Assembly (NCBI GenBank): GCA_905214825.1
Contig: CAJMNV010000092.1
Coordinates: forward strand, 1 to 7,866
Reading direction: 5' to 3'
Length of the DNA stretch: 7,866 nt
Source: an uncultured bacterium
Lineage (GTDB): Bacteria; Bacillota; Clostridia; Lachnospirales; Anaerotignaceae
The position numbers were made by a program, and so were the translations under genes. Shown here piece after piece: positions 6,818 through 7,866 of this stretch. The notes under the pieces are model-generated. The model saw only the letters and a list, made by a program, of their open reading frames with translations, was not told where the DNA came from and did not search any database. Each line of letters opens with the position of its first letter. Positions within the stretch are counted from its first letter, which is position 1.

Positions 6818-6878
6818 AAAACCCCTTTCGTGTATGTCTGCAAACAGCAAATGCTATGCACAGACAAATAGAAAGGGG
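6816..6878 (-). terminator. Minus-strand terminator for the spore protein gene
   Basis: On the minus strand, CCCCTTTC (complement of 6871-6878) pairs with GAAAGGGG (complement of 6822-6829). An inner stem of TGTCTG/CAGACA (6861-6866 with 6835-6840) is separated by a small internal loop. The outer stem is followed by six T's (complement of 6816-6821). The T tract overlaps the stop codon of the plus-strand small membrane protein gene. On the plus strand the hairpin lacks an immediate T tract, so it should work mainly on the minus strand. Confidence 0.75.
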
Positions 6879-6911
6879 AAAGATGTTTTTACAGCAATTT
6901 GATTTTTTCAG

Positions 6912-6937
6912 ATAACGGATTTGCCGTTATTTTTTTT
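6912..6937 (+). terminator. Plus-strand terminator for the small membrane protein gene
   Basis: ATAACGG (6912-6918) pairs with CCGTTAT (6924-6930) around a 5-base loop. The right arm is followed by a T run ending at 6937 (eight T's counting 6930). The right arm overlaps the stop codon of the convergent spore protein gene (6927-6929). On the minus strand the hairpin is followed by CTGAAAAAA, not T's, so it is directional. Confidence 0.75.
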
Positions 6938-7142
6938 CTGCCATCATTTTTTCTTGTGCTTCAATCATTTTTTTGACCATATAGCCACCTACATAGCCGT
7001 TTTGTGCAGATGTCAAATCGCCGTTGTAACCTTTTTTCAGAGGTACACCGATTTCATTTGCAACTTCATATTTGAATTGTTCCAATGCTGCTCTTGCCTC
7101 AGGTACATTTACTTTATTACTGTTTGTAGATGTGTTACTCAT
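6927..7142 (-). CDS. Alpha/beta-type small acid-soluble spore protein (SASP)
   Basis: DNA-coating protein of the dormant spore: it saturates spore DNA, protects it from UV and heat, and is degraded after germination. Numbered from ATG 7142, the 71 residues match the family throughout: NKVNVPEARAALEQFKYEVA (10-29) and GVPLKKGYNGDLTSAQNG (33-50), followed by YVGGYMVKKMIEAQEKMM to near the C-terminus. The germination protease site is expected within KYEVANE, after the Glu. A sequence GGGAGG (complement of 7151-7156) lies 8 bases before ATG 7142 but only 2 bases before another ATG at 7148, so I prefer 7142. The 7148 start would add Met-Asn. A sigma-G-like promoter lies upstream. Expression is therefore expected in the forespore late in sporulation. 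Spore formers carry several paralogues, so no specific ssp letter is assigned. Confidence 0.95.
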   Translation of the reverse strand: MSNTSTNSNKVNVPEARAALEQFKYEVANEIGVPLKKGYNGDLTSAQNGYVGGYMVKKMIEAQEKMMAEKK

Positions 7143-7150
7143 GTTCATAA

Positions 7151-7156
7151 CCTCCC
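7151..7156 (-). promoter_or_regulatory. Ribosome binding site that decides the SASP start
   Basis: The minus strand reads GGGAGG, then TT, then ATG-AAC-ATG. The first ATG (7148) is 2 bases from the site and the second (7142) is 8 bases away. Normal spacing favours the second. Confidence 0.7.
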
Positions 7157-7190
7157 GTTAAAAAAACTTTTTGTTTTGGTGTTGCAAAAA

Positions 7191-7219
7191 TAGTATGACA
7201 CAAAAAACAATGTTTATGA
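7191..7219 (-). promoter_or_regulatory. Sigma-G-like sporulation promoter of the SASP gene
   Basis: On the minus strand the -10 element is CATACTA (complement of 7191-7197), a full match to the sigma-G form CATNMTA. The -35 element is TCATA (complement of 7215-7219), four of five to GMATR, with a 17-base spacer. It lies about 50 bases upstream of the coding start, as expected for a forespore gene. Consensus sequences are from B. subtilis. Confidence 0.6.
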
Positions 7220-7307
7220 CAGGAACATTTTGGAATAGATTTGTGTTGCAAATTAAAATTTTTTATATTTTATAAGATGATACTGAACCGAATACATACA
7301 AAAAGCA

Positions 7308-7336
7308 TTGACGAAACCAAAAGACAGCGATATGAT
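7308..7336 (+). promoter_or_regulatory. Sigma-A promoter of the pepD-like gene
   Basis: TTGACG (7308-7313) and TATGAT (7331-7336) are separated by exactly 17 bases, each with one mismatch to the vegetative consensus. The start of transcription should fall near 7343, giving a short leader of about 25 bases before ATG 7368. AT-rich DNA just upstream (about 7251-7275) could enhance it. Confidence 0.82.
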
Positions 7337-7367
7337 AACATTAGCCTAAAAAAAGGAGGAATTTGAC

Positions 7368-7866
7368 ATGGCTGTTTTAGACAATTTGCAGGCAGATGGT
7401 GTGTTTTATTATTTTGAGGAAATTACAAAAATTCCACATGGCAGTGGAAATGAAGCGGCATTGGGACAATATATTGTGGATTTTGCGAAAGAAAGAAATT
7501 TGGCATATACCATAGACAAAGCTGGAAATGTGGTTATCAAAAAAGAAGCATCGGCAGGTTATGAAAATGCACCAGCTGTGATTTTTCAAGGACATATTGA
7601 CATGGTTTGTGAAAAATTGGGCAGTGTGGAACATGATTTCAAAAAAGACCCATTGCAATTAGAAGTTGATGGGGATTTTATTCGTGCAAAAGGTACCACA
7701 TTGGGGGCAGATAATGGGATTGCAGTGGCATATATGCTGGCAATGTTGGATAAAAAAGATTTGCAAAGTCCTGCCATAGAAGCAGTGTTTACCACAGAGG
7801 AAGAAACAGGTATGGGTGGGGCAGTTGCTTTTGATGCGTCTGATTTGAAAGGCAAATATTTTATCA
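7368..7866 (+). CDS. pepD: Aminoacyl-histidine dipeptidase PepD-like, M20 family (3' truncated by window)
   Basis: Zinc metallopeptidase of the M20 family, PepD type, which cleaves dipeptides such as Xaa-His in the cytoplasm. The first 166 residues are visible out of roughly 480 usual for the family. Motifs in order: VFYYFEEITKIPHGSGNE (12-29), typical of the PepD N-terminus; metal-binding FQGHIDMVCEK (73-83, H76 and D78); KGTTLGADNGIA (108-119, bridging D115); and TTEEETGMGG (142-151), with E145 the likely catalytic base and E146 the metal ligand. The ATG is 8 bases after AGGAGG (7354-7359) and downstream of a clear sigma-A promoter, so expression is probably vegetative and independent of the upstream genes. 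The frame is open to the right edge. PepD is favoured over other M20 members such as PepT by the N-terminal and GADNG context. The symbol is by family, not by orthology test. Confidence 0.92.
   Translation, partial: MAVLDNLQADGVFYYFEEITKIPHGSGNEAALGQYIVDFAKERNLAYTIDKAGNVVIKKEASAGYENAPAVIFQGHIDMVCEKLGSVEHDFKKDPLQLEVDGDFIRAKGTTLGADNGIAVAYMLAMLDKKDLQSPAIEAVFTTEEETGMGGAVAFDASDLKGKYFI

Noticed and set aside
6557..6850. 97-residue minus-strand open frame
   Set aside because: It is antisense to the small membrane gene and the SASP terminator, has no ribosome binding site, and its protein is low-complexity.
6921..7193. 90-residue plus-strand Phe/Cys-rich open frame
   Set aside because: It is the antisense of the SASP gene, whose minus-strand protein is an unmistakable family match.
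7377..7855. Minus-strand open frames opposite the pepD-like gene
   Set aside because: They are shadows of a coding frame with clear M20 peptidase motifs.

Overview
The window looks like chromosomal core sequence from a low-GC, endospore-forming Gram-positive bacterium in the Clostridia, most like a Lachnospiraceae-type lineage. The evidence is AT-rich DNA with A/T-ending codons, strong AGGAGG ribosome binding sites, an alpha/beta-type small acid-soluble spore protein, a PASTA-domain kinase, and the gene order rlmN-prpC-prkC-rsgA-rpe-thiN, which is conserved in many Firmicutes including Bacillus subtilis. This placement is inferred from family knowledge; no database search was run.

Layout. 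Positions 1-6496 hold one tightly packed plus-strand operon: rlmN (5' end outside the window), prpC, prkC, rsgA, rpe and thiN. Gaps between genes are 43, 12, 16 and 1 bases, then a 4-base ATGA overlap. An intrinsic terminator at about 6500-6545 closes it. Positions 6647-6817 encode a 56-residue, Cys-containing, two-helix membrane protein with a strong ribosome binding site. A convergent minus-strand gene at 6927-7142 encodes the spore protein, behind a sigma-G-like promoter. The terminators of this convergent pair are interleaved, each abutting the stop codon of the opposite gene. A near-consensus sigma-A promoter (TTGACG-17-TATGAT) then drives a pepD-like dipeptidase gene that runs off the right edge.

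How the genes fit together. The operon combines ribosome modification (RlmN), a eukaryotic-type Ser/Thr kinase and its PP2C phosphatase (PrkC/PrpC), a 30S-subunit assembly GTPase (RsgA), a pentose phosphate enzyme (Rpe) and thiamine diphosphate synthesis (ThiN). Thiamine diphosphate is the cofactor of transketolase, which uses the product of Rpe. PrkC-type kinases sense cell-wall fragments and have roles in growth control and spore germination, consistent with a spore former.

Most of the window is ordinary core genome, and I see no mobile element, CRISPR array or undescribed multigene system. The points most worth checking are in rsgA: a 17-A homopolymer inside the coding frame and a valine in place of the first P-loop glycine. 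Others are a (Gln-Asn-Asn)14 linker and a long coiled-coil juxtamembrane region in PrkC, the small membrane protein, and the interleaved convergent terminators.
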